Positions 15,911-24,071 of a DNA stretch of 64,000 nucleotides are shown in pieces (the stretch's first letter is position 1; every line of letters starts with the position of its first letter). The notes under the pieces were generated by a model. That model saw nothing but the letters and a program-made list of their open reading frames with translations. It searched no databases and was not told where the DNA came from. This stretch comes from Bacteroides sp. CAG:927 (GTDB lineage Bacteria; Bacteroidota; Bacteroidia; Bacteroidales; Muribaculaceae), in the NCBI GenBank assembly GCA_000431155.1, contig HF985652.1:1-64000 (forward strand), given 5' to 3'. Position numbers and translations under genes: made by a program.

Positions 15911-17989
15911 CTATTTGGTGGGGTAGCGGCGGATGAAGTCGGTTTCCATTTGCCACCAGTCAATGGGGGACGGGGGTGTGGGCCATGATGAAAGGCGGGC
16001 TTCAAACCAGCATTTCCACCGCTCGTAATACAGTCCTTTCAACAGGCCGCTCCACTCGCGATGGGCGTAATCATGGAGGCCGCCCTGATCGGATGCTTCG
16101 CGACTGCCCCATGTGGTGATGAGGGTGAGGGCGTTGCGCATGTAAAGGTCTTTGTCGGCGGGTGTGTTGCCACAGGCTGCTGCCGCGTTTACCCATGTGT
16201 CAAGCCGGAATGCGGGATGGGTGGCGAGCAGGGAGTCCTGCCGCAATATCAGGTCAAGGAAACGTGATGCTTCCTTGCGATAGGCGATGGAGTCGCCGGA
16301 CTGCGCGGCGCGGCGTATGGCCTGCATGACCTGACGCCCCTGCTCGGCGTTGGCCTGACGGGTGACATCAACCAAATCGTATTGGTATGCGGGATTGCTG
16401 CCAAGTTCATTGGCGGCTGAGCGCAAAAGCCGGGCTGCCTGAATCACATCGTTACCATCGTAATATGATTCGGAATTGGCCCATGTGGAGGCGGAAACGG
16501 GGTCAAGGGAGGGCCGTGCGCAGAAAAGTGATTCGGTGGTGCCTTGCTGCCGGTTGTTGGGCGGCGCATTGAGAATGGAGGCTCCGAGAAGGCGCCATGC
16601 CGCCACGGCGTCGGGGTTATGGCGCCCGTACCTCGCCACGGTGTAGCTTTCGATCCATTGGTCAACATCGACGCTATCTCGCCACGGAAGCTCGCTGAGA
16701 AGCTCAAAGAGGATGCTGTTGTTTTCTATTCCCTCCATGGTCATTCCGATTCCCTGCATCAGGGAGTCGCCGGTCTGAGAATAATAGGCGGCAGGAAGGT
16801 GATGCAGTTTGCCGTGGAGCCCTACATTGCCCCCATAGTTAAGAAGCATACACCAAACGCGAGGGTGGCTGCCGAAGCCTTCGGGACGGTACCAAGGTGA
16901 AGAGGGGTCGCCACACTGGGGCATGCTCTCGGCAAAGAGGTCAAGGACGAGTACATCATCGGGCGGGAGGGAGTCAATGAGTGCGGCACGAGGATTGTTC
17001 TGCCACGCCTGAATGACCCAGCGTGCGCCGGGCGATGCGAGCTGCGCGGCCGACAGCAAAGCGTTGCCGGCGGCGGGAAGGTCAACGCCATCTGTGCTGC
17101 CGTCTTCGTGAAAGGGGTCCATGGCATAGCATGAGGCACGGCCAAGGATGCTCTGCTGGGCACTGTAGTAGGTTCGAGCAATCGCGGCAAAGGCGGAATC
17201 GGTGGGGAGCAGGAAAGCGGGACGAACATACCCGAGCCAAAGGCCGGGATCGGCGGTGTGAAGGCCGAGCTGAGTGTCGGCATCAGCAGGCACCATGCCG
17301 GAATATCCGGGCAGAACAGGCTGCATATCCATCTGTCTCATGGCATCGGCAACAAAGCGTCCGAGCCGGGCATCGCGGTCGTACATGTGAGAGGACTGAG
17401 GACCGCCCCACCCTTGCAGATTGTTCATAAGCCACCATGCCTGATAAGCGGGGCCGGCGACAAAACTGTTGATTTTATTTTCGGGGTAGCCTATATCACG
17501 AAGCGTGGTGCGCCACACGGCAGCACTTCCCACAAGCATCAAGGGCATGTTGACACCGTGAAGTGCCATCCAATCCACTTCCTGCTGCCACCGCGCTTCA
17601 TTCCAAAACGGCATAGAGTAGGAAAAGGTGCAATAGTTGAGATAGTATCGCACAGGGACATTGGCAGTGCGACGCTCAGTCATGGCAACCGGAGGGAGGA
17701 CAGGGGGCATCGCGGCCACAGGCCGCTCCCAACAGAGCTGCACCCCGGCATGGTATTTGAGATACCAATGCACTCCTGCGGCGGCACTGACCTTATTGTT
17801 GGCCACAATCTTAGGCTTATCCCCTGACTGTGAGATTTCAAAGAAGTCATTGGGGGCAGGCGTTATCTCAACAATCAATTTCTGTGACAGCCCGGAATCA
17901 ATTCGATCAAGGAGCGCGTCAATGGGACCGGCGACAGCCGTAAACGGCATCAGGACAGCAAGCAGCAAGGATGCAAAAAGTTTATTCAT
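15911..17989 (-). CDS. GH89 alpha-N-acetylglucosaminidase
   Basis: 692 residues from ATG 17989, chosen because it begins a clean signal peptide (MNKLFASLLLAVLMPFTAVAG); the frame extends upstream to 18118 but that part is not protein-like. Related to human NAGLU, which removes terminal alpha-GlcNAc from heparan sulfate. GH89 landmarks: an amino-terminal domain with GVHWYLKYHAGVQLCWE, then FWNEARWQQEVDWMALHGVN, LVGSAAVWRTTL and WWLMNNLQGWGGP, and later MEGIENNSILFELLSELPWR. Gut relatives act on gastric-mucin alpha-1,4-GlcNAc or on heparan fragments. Periplasmic or exported; no T9SS tail. It precedes repeat copy C and the DUF4838 gene and is divergent from the C69 dipeptidase. Confidence 0.95.
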   Translation of the reverse strand: MNKLFASLLLAVLMPFTAVAGPIDALLDRIDSGLSQKLIVEITPAPNDFFEISQSGDKPKIVANNKVSAAAGVHWYLKYHAGVQLCWERPVAAMPPVLPPVAMTERRTANVPVRYYLNYCTFSYSMPFWNEARWQQEVDWMALHGVNMPLMLVGSAAVWRTTLRDIGYPENKINSFVAGPAYQAWWLMNNLQGWGGPQSSHMYDRDARLGRFVADAMRQMDMQPVLPGYSGMVPADADTQLGLHTADPGLWLGYVRPAFLLPTDSAFAAIARTYYSAQQSILGRASCYAMDPFHEDGSTDGVDLPAAGNALLSAAQLASPGARWVIQAWQNNPRAALIDSLPPDDVLVLDLFAESMPQCGDPSSPWYRPEGFGSHPRVWCMLLNYGGNVGLHGKLHHLPAAYYSQTGDSLMQGIGMTMEGIENNSILFELLSELPWRDSVDVDQWIESYTVARYGRHNPDAVAAWRLLGASILNAPPNNRQQGTTESLFCARPSLDPVSASTWANSESYYDGNDVIQAARLLRSAANELGSNPAYQYDLVDVTRQANAEQGRQVMQAIRRAAQSGDSIAYRKEASRFLDLILRQDSLLATHPAFRLDTWVNAAAACGNTPADKDLYMRNALTLITTWGSREASDQGGLHDYAHREWSGLLKGLYYERWKCWFEARLSSWPTPPSPIDWWQMETDFIRRYPTK

Positions 17990-18101
17990 GGCAATAGGGA
18001 CAGGATGGTTGCAATTATGGGGATTAGGAGAATCAAAATGATTATAGGAGAGTGAATGCAAGAATGTATTGGAACAAAAATAATAAAAAAAGCCAACATA
18101 T

Positions 18102-18132
18102 TTTGCATTTCTCGTCATTATGACTATTTTTG
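18102..18132 (+). promoter_or_regulatory. Promoter of the C69 dipeptidase operon
   Basis: TTTG at 18102-18105, 19 bp, TATTTTTG at 18125-18132: a textbook Bacteroidetes promoter, with the ATG 30 nt downstream. The opposite strand has a CAAAAATA at 18075-18082 that could be the -7 element of GH89. Confidence 0.75.
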
Positions 18133-18162
18133 TGTATCAACAAACATAGCAATTATAACGAA

Positions 18163-19797
18163 ATGAAGATAAAGACCATACTTGCAGCAGCGCTTCTTTG
18201 CGCCTCAACGGCCTCATGGGCCTGCACAGGGCTGATAGCCGCCAAAGGCGCCACCACCGACGGTTCAGTGCTGGTGACATACGCGGCCGACAGCCATACA
18301 CTATACGGAGAACTGTATCACCAGCCGGCAGCTGACCATCCCAAGGGAACGATGCGCAAAATCGTGGAGTGGGACACCGGCAAACCACTTGGCGAGATAC
18401 CGGAAGTGGCGCACACCTACAGCCGCATGGGGAACATGAACGAACACGGGCTGTGCGTGACAGAGAGCACATGGGGAGGCAGGCACGAGCTTGCCGGCAG
18501 CGGGATGATAGATTACGGATCGCTGATATACCTTGCCCTTGAACGCGCCAAAACTGCCCGCGAAGCCATAAATGTGATGACAGACCTTGTACACGATTAC
18601 GGTTATGCCAGCGAGGGTGAATCATTTACCATAGCAGACCCCAACGAAGTGTGGATAATGGAGATGATAGGCAAAGGAAAAGAGGACAAAGGAGCAGTGT
18701 GGGTGGCGCGCCGCGTGCCTGACGACTGCATAGCGGGCCATGCCAACCACAGCCGCATCCACAAATTTCCGCGCAACGACATACGCAACACCATGTATTC
18801 ATCGGATGTGATAAGCTTCGCAAAGAAGCAGGGGTATTTCAACGGCAATGATGACGATTTCAGCTTTTCGAGAGCATACGCAGTCACCGACGGAGGAGCA
18901 TTGCGCGGATGTGACGGGCGAGTGTGGTCGTATTTCAACAGATTCAACTCCAAGATGGAACCGTATCTCGCATGGGTGCTGAAAGGGGAAGGACCTGAGC
19001 TGCCGCTGTGGGTGAAACCCGACAAGAAACTCAGCGCAAAGGATATGAAATGGATGATGCGCGACCATTTTGAGGGAACACCCCTTGACATGACAAAAGA
19101 TATAGGCGCAGGGGCATACAAGGTGCCGTACCGCTGGCGTCCGCTCACATATACGGTGGATTCGGTGGAGTACACCCACGAACGCGCCATAGCAACCCAG
19201 CAGACAGGATTTTCGCTCGTGGCACAACTGAAAGCAGACGCGCCGGAGCAGATGAAGGGGCTGCTGTGGTTCGGCGTTGACGATGCGAACACATGCGTGT
19301 ATCTGCCGGTGTACAGCTGCCTGCAGGAGGTTCCCCGCCAGATAGCAGTGGGCAACGGCGACATGTACAATCTGTCGTGGGACGCAGCATTCTGGGTGAC
19401 CAATTATGTGGCCAACCAAGCGTACAACCGCTATTCGCAGATGATACCTGACATACGCAAAGTGCAATGCGCCATGGAGGACACCATAGATGCGGAAGTG
19501 GCAACCCTGTATGCCGAAATCGGTGACATAGACCCGGAGATAGGGACCCGCCTGCTGAACGAACATACAGCGGACTGGGCAGAGAAATATACAAAGCGAT
19601 ACAAGCAACTGGGCGACTATCTGCTTGTGAAATACCTTGACGGCAACATCAAGAAAGAGCGTGACGGGAAATTTGCCCGCAACGAATACGGGTTGCCGGA
19701 ATATCCTGAATTTCCGGGATATGACGAACGCTATTACCGCTCCATAGCCACCGACCCTGACGGCGGCAAAAGACTGAAACTGCTCAAGACAGAATAA
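18163..19797 (+). CDS. C69-family dipeptidase
   Basis: 544 residues from ATG 18163. The signal peptide (MKIKTILAAALLCASTASWA) ends directly before Cys, which becomes the catalytic amino-terminal nucleophile of the Ntn-hydrolase fold: CTGLIAAKGATTDGSVLV. This matches peptidase family C69 (dipeptidase A, PepD type). Other family features are NEHGLCVTESTWGGR and FTIADPNEVWIMEMIGKG. It hydrolyses dipeptides in the periplasm. A lipoprotein reading of ASWAC is possible but less likely, since the Cys is expected to be catalytic. It heads a run with cdd, xerC and hpf; cdd begins 18 nt after its stop. Confidence 0.93.
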   Translation: MKIKTILAAALLCASTASWACTGLIAAKGATTDGSVLVTYAADSHTLYGELYHQPAADHPKGTMRKIVEWDTGKPLGEIPEVAHTYSRMGNMNEHGLCVTESTWGGRHELAGSGMIDYGSLIYLALERAKTAREAINVMTDLVHDYGYASEGESFTIADPNEVWIMEMIGKGKEDKGAVWVARRVPDDCIAGHANHSRIHKFPRNDIRNTMYSSDVISFAKKQGYFNGNDDDFSFSRAYAVTDGGALRGCDGRVWSYFNRFNSKMEPYLAWVLKGEGPELPLWVKPDKKLSAKDMKWMMRDHFEGTPLDMTKDIGAGAYKVPYRWRPLTYTVDSVEYTHERAIATQQTGFSLVAQLKADAPEQMKGLLWFGVDDANTCVYLPVYSCLQEVPRQIAVGNGDMYNLSWDAAFWVTNYVANQAYNRYSQMIPDIRKVQCAMEDTIDAEVATLYAEIGDIDPEIGTRLLNEHTADWAEKYTKRYKQLGDYLLVKYLDGNIKKERDGKFARNEYGLPEYPEFPGYDERYYRSIATDPDGGKRLKLLKTE

Positions 19798-19815
19798 AAA
19801 CCAAAATTTGCGTCA

Positions 19816-20289
19816 ATGAAAGAAGCCAATATAACAGTGCCGATACTTGCCGCCCAGTACAACGAGCTTGACGAGACGGACCGCAAGCTGGTGGACACCG
19901 CAAGGGCAGCCACAGGCCGCAGCTATGCGCCGTACAGCAAGTTCAGAGTGGGGGCAGCGATATTGCTTGACAACGGAGAGACAGTAGCCGGAAGCAATCA
20001 GGAGAACGCAGCATTTCCGTCGGGACTGTGTGCGGAGCGCACGGCAGCTTTCTACGCCCACTCGCGTTATCCCGACGCCAAATTCGTGACAATAGCCGTG
20101 GCAGCCATAGGCACTGACGGGAAAGAGATACCGTGCCCGATAGCGCCCTGCGGCGCATGTCGCCAAAGCCTGCTTGAATATGAAACACTTGCACAGCATA
20201 ATGTGAAAGTGATACTGGCTGGGCGGAGCGAGATATTCATATTGCCGAGCATCCGCGACCTGCTTCCTGTTACATTCAGCGAATTTTAG
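19816..20289 (+). CDS. cdd: Cytidine deaminase
   Basis: 157 residues. It converts cytidine and deoxycytidine to uridine forms in pyrimidine salvage. The zinc site is complete: GLCAERTAAF supplies the Cys and catalytic Glu, and APCGACRQSLLE the other two Cys. The YAPYSKFRVGAAI segment is the substrate loop of the homotetrameric class. Cytoplasmic. It lies between the C69 gene and xerC, three bases before the latter. Confidence 0.96.
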   Translation: MKEANITVPILAAQYNELDETDRKLVDTARAATGRSYAPYSKFRVGAAILLDNGETVAGSNQENAAFPSGLCAERTAAFYAHSRYPDAKFVTIAVAAIGTDGKEIPCPIAPCGACRQSLLEYETLAQHNVKVILAGRSEIFILPSIRDLLPVTFSEF

Positions 20290-20292
20290 AAC

Positions 20293-21186
20293 ATGATTGA
20301 AGCTTTCCTCAAATATCTGAGTCACGAGCTTGCCAAATCACCGGCAACGGTGGCAGCGTACAGAAGCGACCTGAAACAATGGAGCGACTTTGCGACTGCG
20401 AACGGCAAGTATGAGCTTGCTCCGATGAGCACCGGGGTTGACGACCTGCGGCTGTGGGTGGCATCCCTTGCCAAAAACGGATGCTCGCAGCGCACGATAA
20501 GGAGGAAAGTACAAAGTTTGCGGGCATTCTTTCATTATCTGATGAAAGTGCACGGAATGGCGGAGAATCCGGCAGCAGAGCTGGAGCCTGCCCGTATTCC
20601 GAAACATCTGCCGGTGATAGTGAAGCCGGCGGAGACAGCCGCGATGCTCAACGAGGATATAGACCGGGGGGATTTTACGGAAGTGCGCAACCGCCTGATA
20701 GTGCTGATGATATATTGCACCGGGATGCGATGCTCGGAAGTGGTGGGCCTGAAAGATGTGAATGTGGACACCAACAAGGGTGAACTAAAAGTGCTCGGGA
20801 AACGTAATAAGGAAAGAATAATCCCATTCGGGGAGGAACTGACTGACATGATCACAATCTACCGCTCACTTCGCAAAAATCATCCGGGAGGCAACGCGCC
20901 ATTTTTCGTGCGGCCTGATGGCGAGCCACTCTACCGCAAGCTGGTGTATGATGTGGTGCATAATGCAATGAGCGGCACCGTGCATGCCACGCGGCTGAGT
21001 CCTCATGTGCTCCGTCACTCATTTGCCACCGACATGCTCAACAACGGAGCCAACCTGACGGCAGTGCAACAACTGTTAGGGCATCAGTCACTTGCCACAA
21101 CACAAATATACACTCACGTGTCATACCGTGATATTTCAAATAATTACAAACTCGCACATCCACGTGCACTAAAAAAAGGAGGTTAG
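20293..21186 (+). CDS. xerC: Tyrosine recombinase, XerC type
   Basis: 297 residues, the Xer length, with an amino-terminal SAM-like core-binding domain (about 1-85) and a catalytic domain. Catalytic residues are visible: Arg in GMRCSEVVGL, Lys in VLGKRNKERIIP, HVLRHSF (His-x-x-Arg), LLGHQSL (His) and the nucleophile Tyr in QIYTHV. No phage genes or att repeats are nearby, so it is the chromosomal dimer-resolution enzyme or a housekeeping paralogue, not an integrase. Its last codons (KKGG then stop) form the strong ribosome-binding site of hpf. Confidence 0.92.
   Translation: MIEAFLKYLSHELAKSPATVAAYRSDLKQWSDFATANGKYELAPMSTGVDDLRLWVASLAKNGCSQRTIRRKVQSLRAFFHYLMKVHGMAENPAAELEPARIPKHLPVIVKPAETAAMLNEDIDRGDFTEVRNRLIVLMIYCTGMRCSEVVGLKDVNVDTNKGELKVLGKRNKERIIPFGEELTDMITIYRSLRKNHPGGNAPFFVRPDGEPLYRKLVYDVVHNAMSGTVHATRLSPHVLRHSFATDMLNNGANLTAVQQLLGHQSLATTQIYTHVSYRDISNNYKLAHPRALKKGG
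21177..21182 (+). promoter_or_regulatory. Unusually strong Shine-Dalgarno of hpf
   Basis: aaaggaggt at 21175-21183 is a full match to the 16S 3' end, with AGGAGG five bases from the ATG at 21188. Bacteroidetes genes usually lack such sites. It overlaps the xerC stop codon. Confidence 0.6.
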
Positions 21187-21187
21187 T

Positions 21188-21478
21188 ATGGACGTAAGAA
21201 TTCAAGCCATCCATTTTGACATTGCTGACAAACTGGTCAACTTCATCAACAAAAAAGCAGAACGTGTGGCCCGGCACAATGTCAATATCACTGATGTTGA
21301 TGTAACACTGAAAGTGGTGAAACCCGAAACCGCAATGAACAAGGAGGCTGTGATCAAAATCAAAGCACCACAGGAAGAATATGTGGCAAGCAAAACCGCC
21401 GACTCCTTTGAAGAGGCCGTTGACCTGTGTCTGGAGGCAATAGAGCGCCAGATGGAAAAGAAAAAAGACGCCAAATAA
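21188..21478 (+). CDS. hpf: Ribosome hibernation-promoting factor, short form
   Basis: 96 residues of the HPF/RaiA (S30AE) family, lacking the long carboxy-terminal extension. MDVRIQAIHFDIADKLVNFI begins the fold, and the basic helix with VIKIKAPQEEYVASKTADSF is typical. It binds the decoding centre of idle ribosomes in slow growth. Translation starts one base after the xerC stop and has a strong Shine-Dalgarno. A terminator follows. Confidence 0.93.
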   Translation: MDVRIQAIHFDIADKLVNFINKKAERVARHNVNITDVDVTLKVVKPETAMNKEAVIKIKAPQEEYVASKTADSFEEAVDLCLEAIERQMEKKKDAK

Positions 21479-21519
21479 CAACAAAGCTATACAGGAAAAT
21501 CAAGCGATATGCTTGGACT

Positions 21520-21552
21520 GCGGGGATTCGGGACACCGGATTCCCGCTTTTT
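21520..21552 (+). terminator. Terminator after hpf
   Basis: A 12-bp stem with two G-T pairs, gcggggattcgg at 21520-21531 with ccggattcccgc at 21536-21547, loop gaca, then TTTTTA. It ends the C69-cdd-xerC-hpf operon. Confidence 0.85.
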
Positions 21553-21614
21553 ATATTTACGGGGAAAATGCTATATTTGTGGGCTAATTCTGCAAATCAA
21601 AAAATGTGCTCCAT

Positions 21615-24017
21615 ATGAACAAAAGCTTAAAACTGTGGTTTGCCACGATATGTGCCCTTGTAATGGCACAAGGGCAAGCATCAATTCCGACGGGCTACTA
21701 TGATTCCTGCGAGGGAAAATCAAGCCAAGCCCTGCTTAAAGCTCTCTCCGAAAAGATTTCAAGCCACACCAACGTGGGCTATGACGGACTGTGGGAGGTT
21801 TACCAAAAATCGGATGTGCATGCCGACGGGTCACTGTGGGACATCTACACCACCAAGAATTGGGGAAAAAGCTTTCCGCAATGCGGCAACTACAAACTGA
21901 TAGGCGACTGCGTGAACCGCGAGCACTCTCTGCCCAAAAGCTGGTGGGGCGGCGGCAAGAGCGCACAGTATTCGGATGCGTTTCATCTGTACCCCACAGA
22001 CGGAAAGGTCAACGGCCAGCGGTCGAACTATCCGTACGGAGAATGTGCCAACGGCACACGACTGCCCAACAACGGCAATGTACAAGCTCTGGGACGCCTC
22101 GGGAGCAGCACATTCAGCGGATACACAGGAACGGTGTTTGAACCGGACGACGAATACAAGGGTGACCTTGCGCGCTCATATTTCTACATGGCAACGTGCT
22201 ACAACGGGATAGTGTCGGGATGGACGAGTAAAGACGGCAGCAATTTTTTTGCCGGGAACTCGTATCCGGTATTCAAGACATGGGCGATAAATCTGCTTCT
22301 GAAATGGACACGCCAAGACGAGGTGAGCCAAAAAGAGCTTGACCGCAACGATGCGATATACGAGTTTCAGCACAACCGCAACCCGTTCATTGACCATCCC
22401 GAGCTGGCGGAGCATATATGGGGCACGAAACAGAATGAGCCGTGGAGCTCGCAGGCAGTGAAAGAGCCGGAGATAACACACCCCGTAAACGGCTCGGAAA
22501 TCAATATAGGGTATGGCTCAACGGGCGTTGCACGCCAATATGCTGTGACGGTGAAAGGCAAAAACCTGAGCGAGACAGTGAGATTGAGCGCAAGCGGAGC
22601 GTTCACAGTGTCGCCCACATCACTGAGCGCCACCCAAGTAAACAACGGCACATCGGTGGATGTGACTGTTTTGGGAGAAATGGAGGGCACGGCAGAAGGT
22701 ACGCTGACCATACAGTCCGGGAACGTGGTAAATGTGGTGGACCTGACCGCAGAGATAGTGGACGGCCTGCCGGTAACCATAACCAACGTGACCAGCAACG
22801 GATTCAATGTGAACTGGGTGAACCTTGACGAGCCTGCCACAGATTACACGGTACACATAAAACAGGGAACAGCCTATGTGCCGGGGTATCCGACCAAGGT
22901 GCTCTCCAGCAAAGAAACGCATCTTGCATACACACTTGAACCGCAGACCCAATACAGCGTTCAAGTGACCACTCCGAGCATGGCATCAACAGTACACACC
23001 ATCACCACGGCCGAGGTATTGCCAAGCATAATGCTGCTGTTTGACGGCAGTCTTGATTTCCTCACCGAACCCGGCGTGCCATCGGAAGCCGCCGAAATAC
23101 TGATGGATGTGGAGAATGTGGGCAGCGACATAACCGTGAGCGTGGATGCGCCTTTTGAGCTGTCAAGCGACAAATCGGCATGGAGCCGCACCATAGTACT
23201 TGATGCGGAGGAAGACCGGTTTTATCTGCGCGTGAACAGCGCGGGAGCAGGAGAGTATTCAACTTTCATAACATGCAGCGCAGGCACCTACACCAATGAT
23301 GATGCTGAAGCCACCGCAACAGTGACAGAAGCGGTCACATTCCTTGAGGATTGGGAGCAGGTGGAGAATCCCTCAAAAACAGTTCCCTGCTACTCCTCAA
23401 CCACATTCAAGGGGAGCATGGGAAGATGGGCCGTGACCGACGGCGGCTTCGGAACTCAGGGCGAAATGAACGGCACATGGTCACTTCGCATGGGTAAAAC
23501 CGCAACTTCCACCATAGCAATGGACGAGGACAAGACCGGCGGTATAGGCACCGTGACATTTGATGCCCAGAAATGGAGCGCGTCGGAGGCCACACCTACC
23601 ATAGAGGTGGAATATTCAACCGACGGCGGCATGACATGGGACAATGCCGGCAGCATAACCCTTGACAACGAGGAACCTGAGAATGTTTCGGTGACAGTGA
23701 ACCGCTCTGGCACCGGCCGCATACGCTTGCGTCAAAGCGCCGGCAAACGCTGGCTGGTGGACAACATCGGCATTTCCAACTACTCAGGCACAGGCGCGGT
23801 GATGGAGCTGGAATATCACGGCTGGGACGCATTCTGCCGCAACGGCAAACTGGTTGTGGAGTCACGCGACAACACAACAGAAGTGGCTGTTTACGGCATG
23901 GACGGCCTTACATGGGTGAAAGAAACAATAGCCGGAGGCGCACACGAGTATTCCGTACCCAAAGGACTGTATGTGGTAGTGAGCGGAGACCATACCCGAA
24001 GGGTAGTAGTAAAATGA
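21615..24017 (+). CDS. Secreted endonuclease I with T9SS sorting domain
   Basis: 800 residues from ATG 21615, which starts a signal peptide (MNKSLKLWFATICALVMAQG). Residues about 30-290 are an endonuclease I domain (PF04231, EndA/NucM type) with the His-Me finger CVNREHSLPKSWWGGG and FHLYPTDGKVNGQRSNYPYGE. The middle holds immunoglobulin-like and fibronectin type III-like beta domains (about 300-560) and a jellyroll-like domain, ending in a T9SS type A sorting tail (VAVYGMDG...GLYVVVSGDHTRRVVVK). It is predicted to be a surface or released nuclease that breaks down extracellular DNA or RNA. Transcribed alone after the hpf terminator; TATATTTG at 21572-21579 may be its -7 element. Confidence 0.9.
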   Translation: MNKSLKLWFATICALVMAQGQASIPTGYYDSCEGKSSQALLKALSEKISSHTNVGYDGLWEVYQKSDVHADGSLWDIYTTKNWGKSFPQCGNYKLIGDCVNREHSLPKSWWGGGKSAQYSDAFHLYPTDGKVNGQRSNYPYGECANGTRLPNNGNVQALGRLGSSTFSGYTGTVFEPDDEYKGDLARSYFYMATCYNGIVSGWTSKDGSNFFAGNSYPVFKTWAINLLLKWTRQDEVSQKELDRNDAIYEFQHNRNPFIDHPELAEHIWGTKQNEPWSSQAVKEPEITHPVNGSEINIGYGSTGVARQYAVTVKGKNLSETVRLSASGAFTVSPTSLSATQVNNGTSVDVTVLGEMEGTAEGTLTIQSGNVVNVVDLTAEIVDGLPVTITNVTSNGFNVNWVNLDEPATDYTVHIKQGTAYVPGYPTKVLSSKETHLAYTLEPQTQYSVQVTTPSMASTVHTITTAEVLPSIMLLFDGSLDFLTEPGVPSEAAEILMDVENVGSDITVSVDAPFELSSDKSAWSRTIVLDAEEDRFYLRVNSAGAGEYSTFITCSAGTYTNDDAEATATVTEAVTFLEDWEQVENPSKTVPCYSSTTFKGSMGRWAVTDGGFGTQGEMNGTWSLRMGKTATSTIAMDEDKTGGIGTVTFDAQKWSASEATPTIEVEYSTDGGMTWDNAGSITLDNEEPENVSVTVNRSGTGRIRLRQSAGKRWLVDNIGISNYSGTGAVMELEYHGWDAFCRNGKLVVESRDNTTEVAVYGMDGLTWVKETIAGGAHEYSVPKGLYVVVSGDHTRRVVVK

Positions 24018-24049
24018 TTTGCCTATATGTGTGATTCTTTGTAATTTTG
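24018..24049 (+). promoter_or_regulatory. pheT-yebC promoter
   Basis: TTTG at 24018-24021, 20 bp, TAATTTTG at 24042-24049; the ATG follows after 22 nt. The -33 element begins immediately after the endonuclease stop codon. Confidence 0.75.
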
Positions 24050-24071
24050 CGCCATTAAAAAACAGACAACT

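Noticed and set aside
15347..15926. Long plus-strand open frames across the gap between DUF4838 and GH89
   Set aside because: Their translations only repeat the GC-rich intergenic blocks; the frames overlap each other and match those in copies A and B at the level of DNA, not protein.
20293..21186. Possible integrase of a mobile element
   Set aside because: The recombinase is Xer-sized, lies in an operon with cdd and hpf, and no att-like repeats, tRNA or phage genes are nearby.
21479..21605. tRNA genes expected downstream of hpf in some Bacteroidetes
   Set aside because: The segment holds a terminator and a promoter only; no cloverleaf or TTCGAAT-type arm was found.
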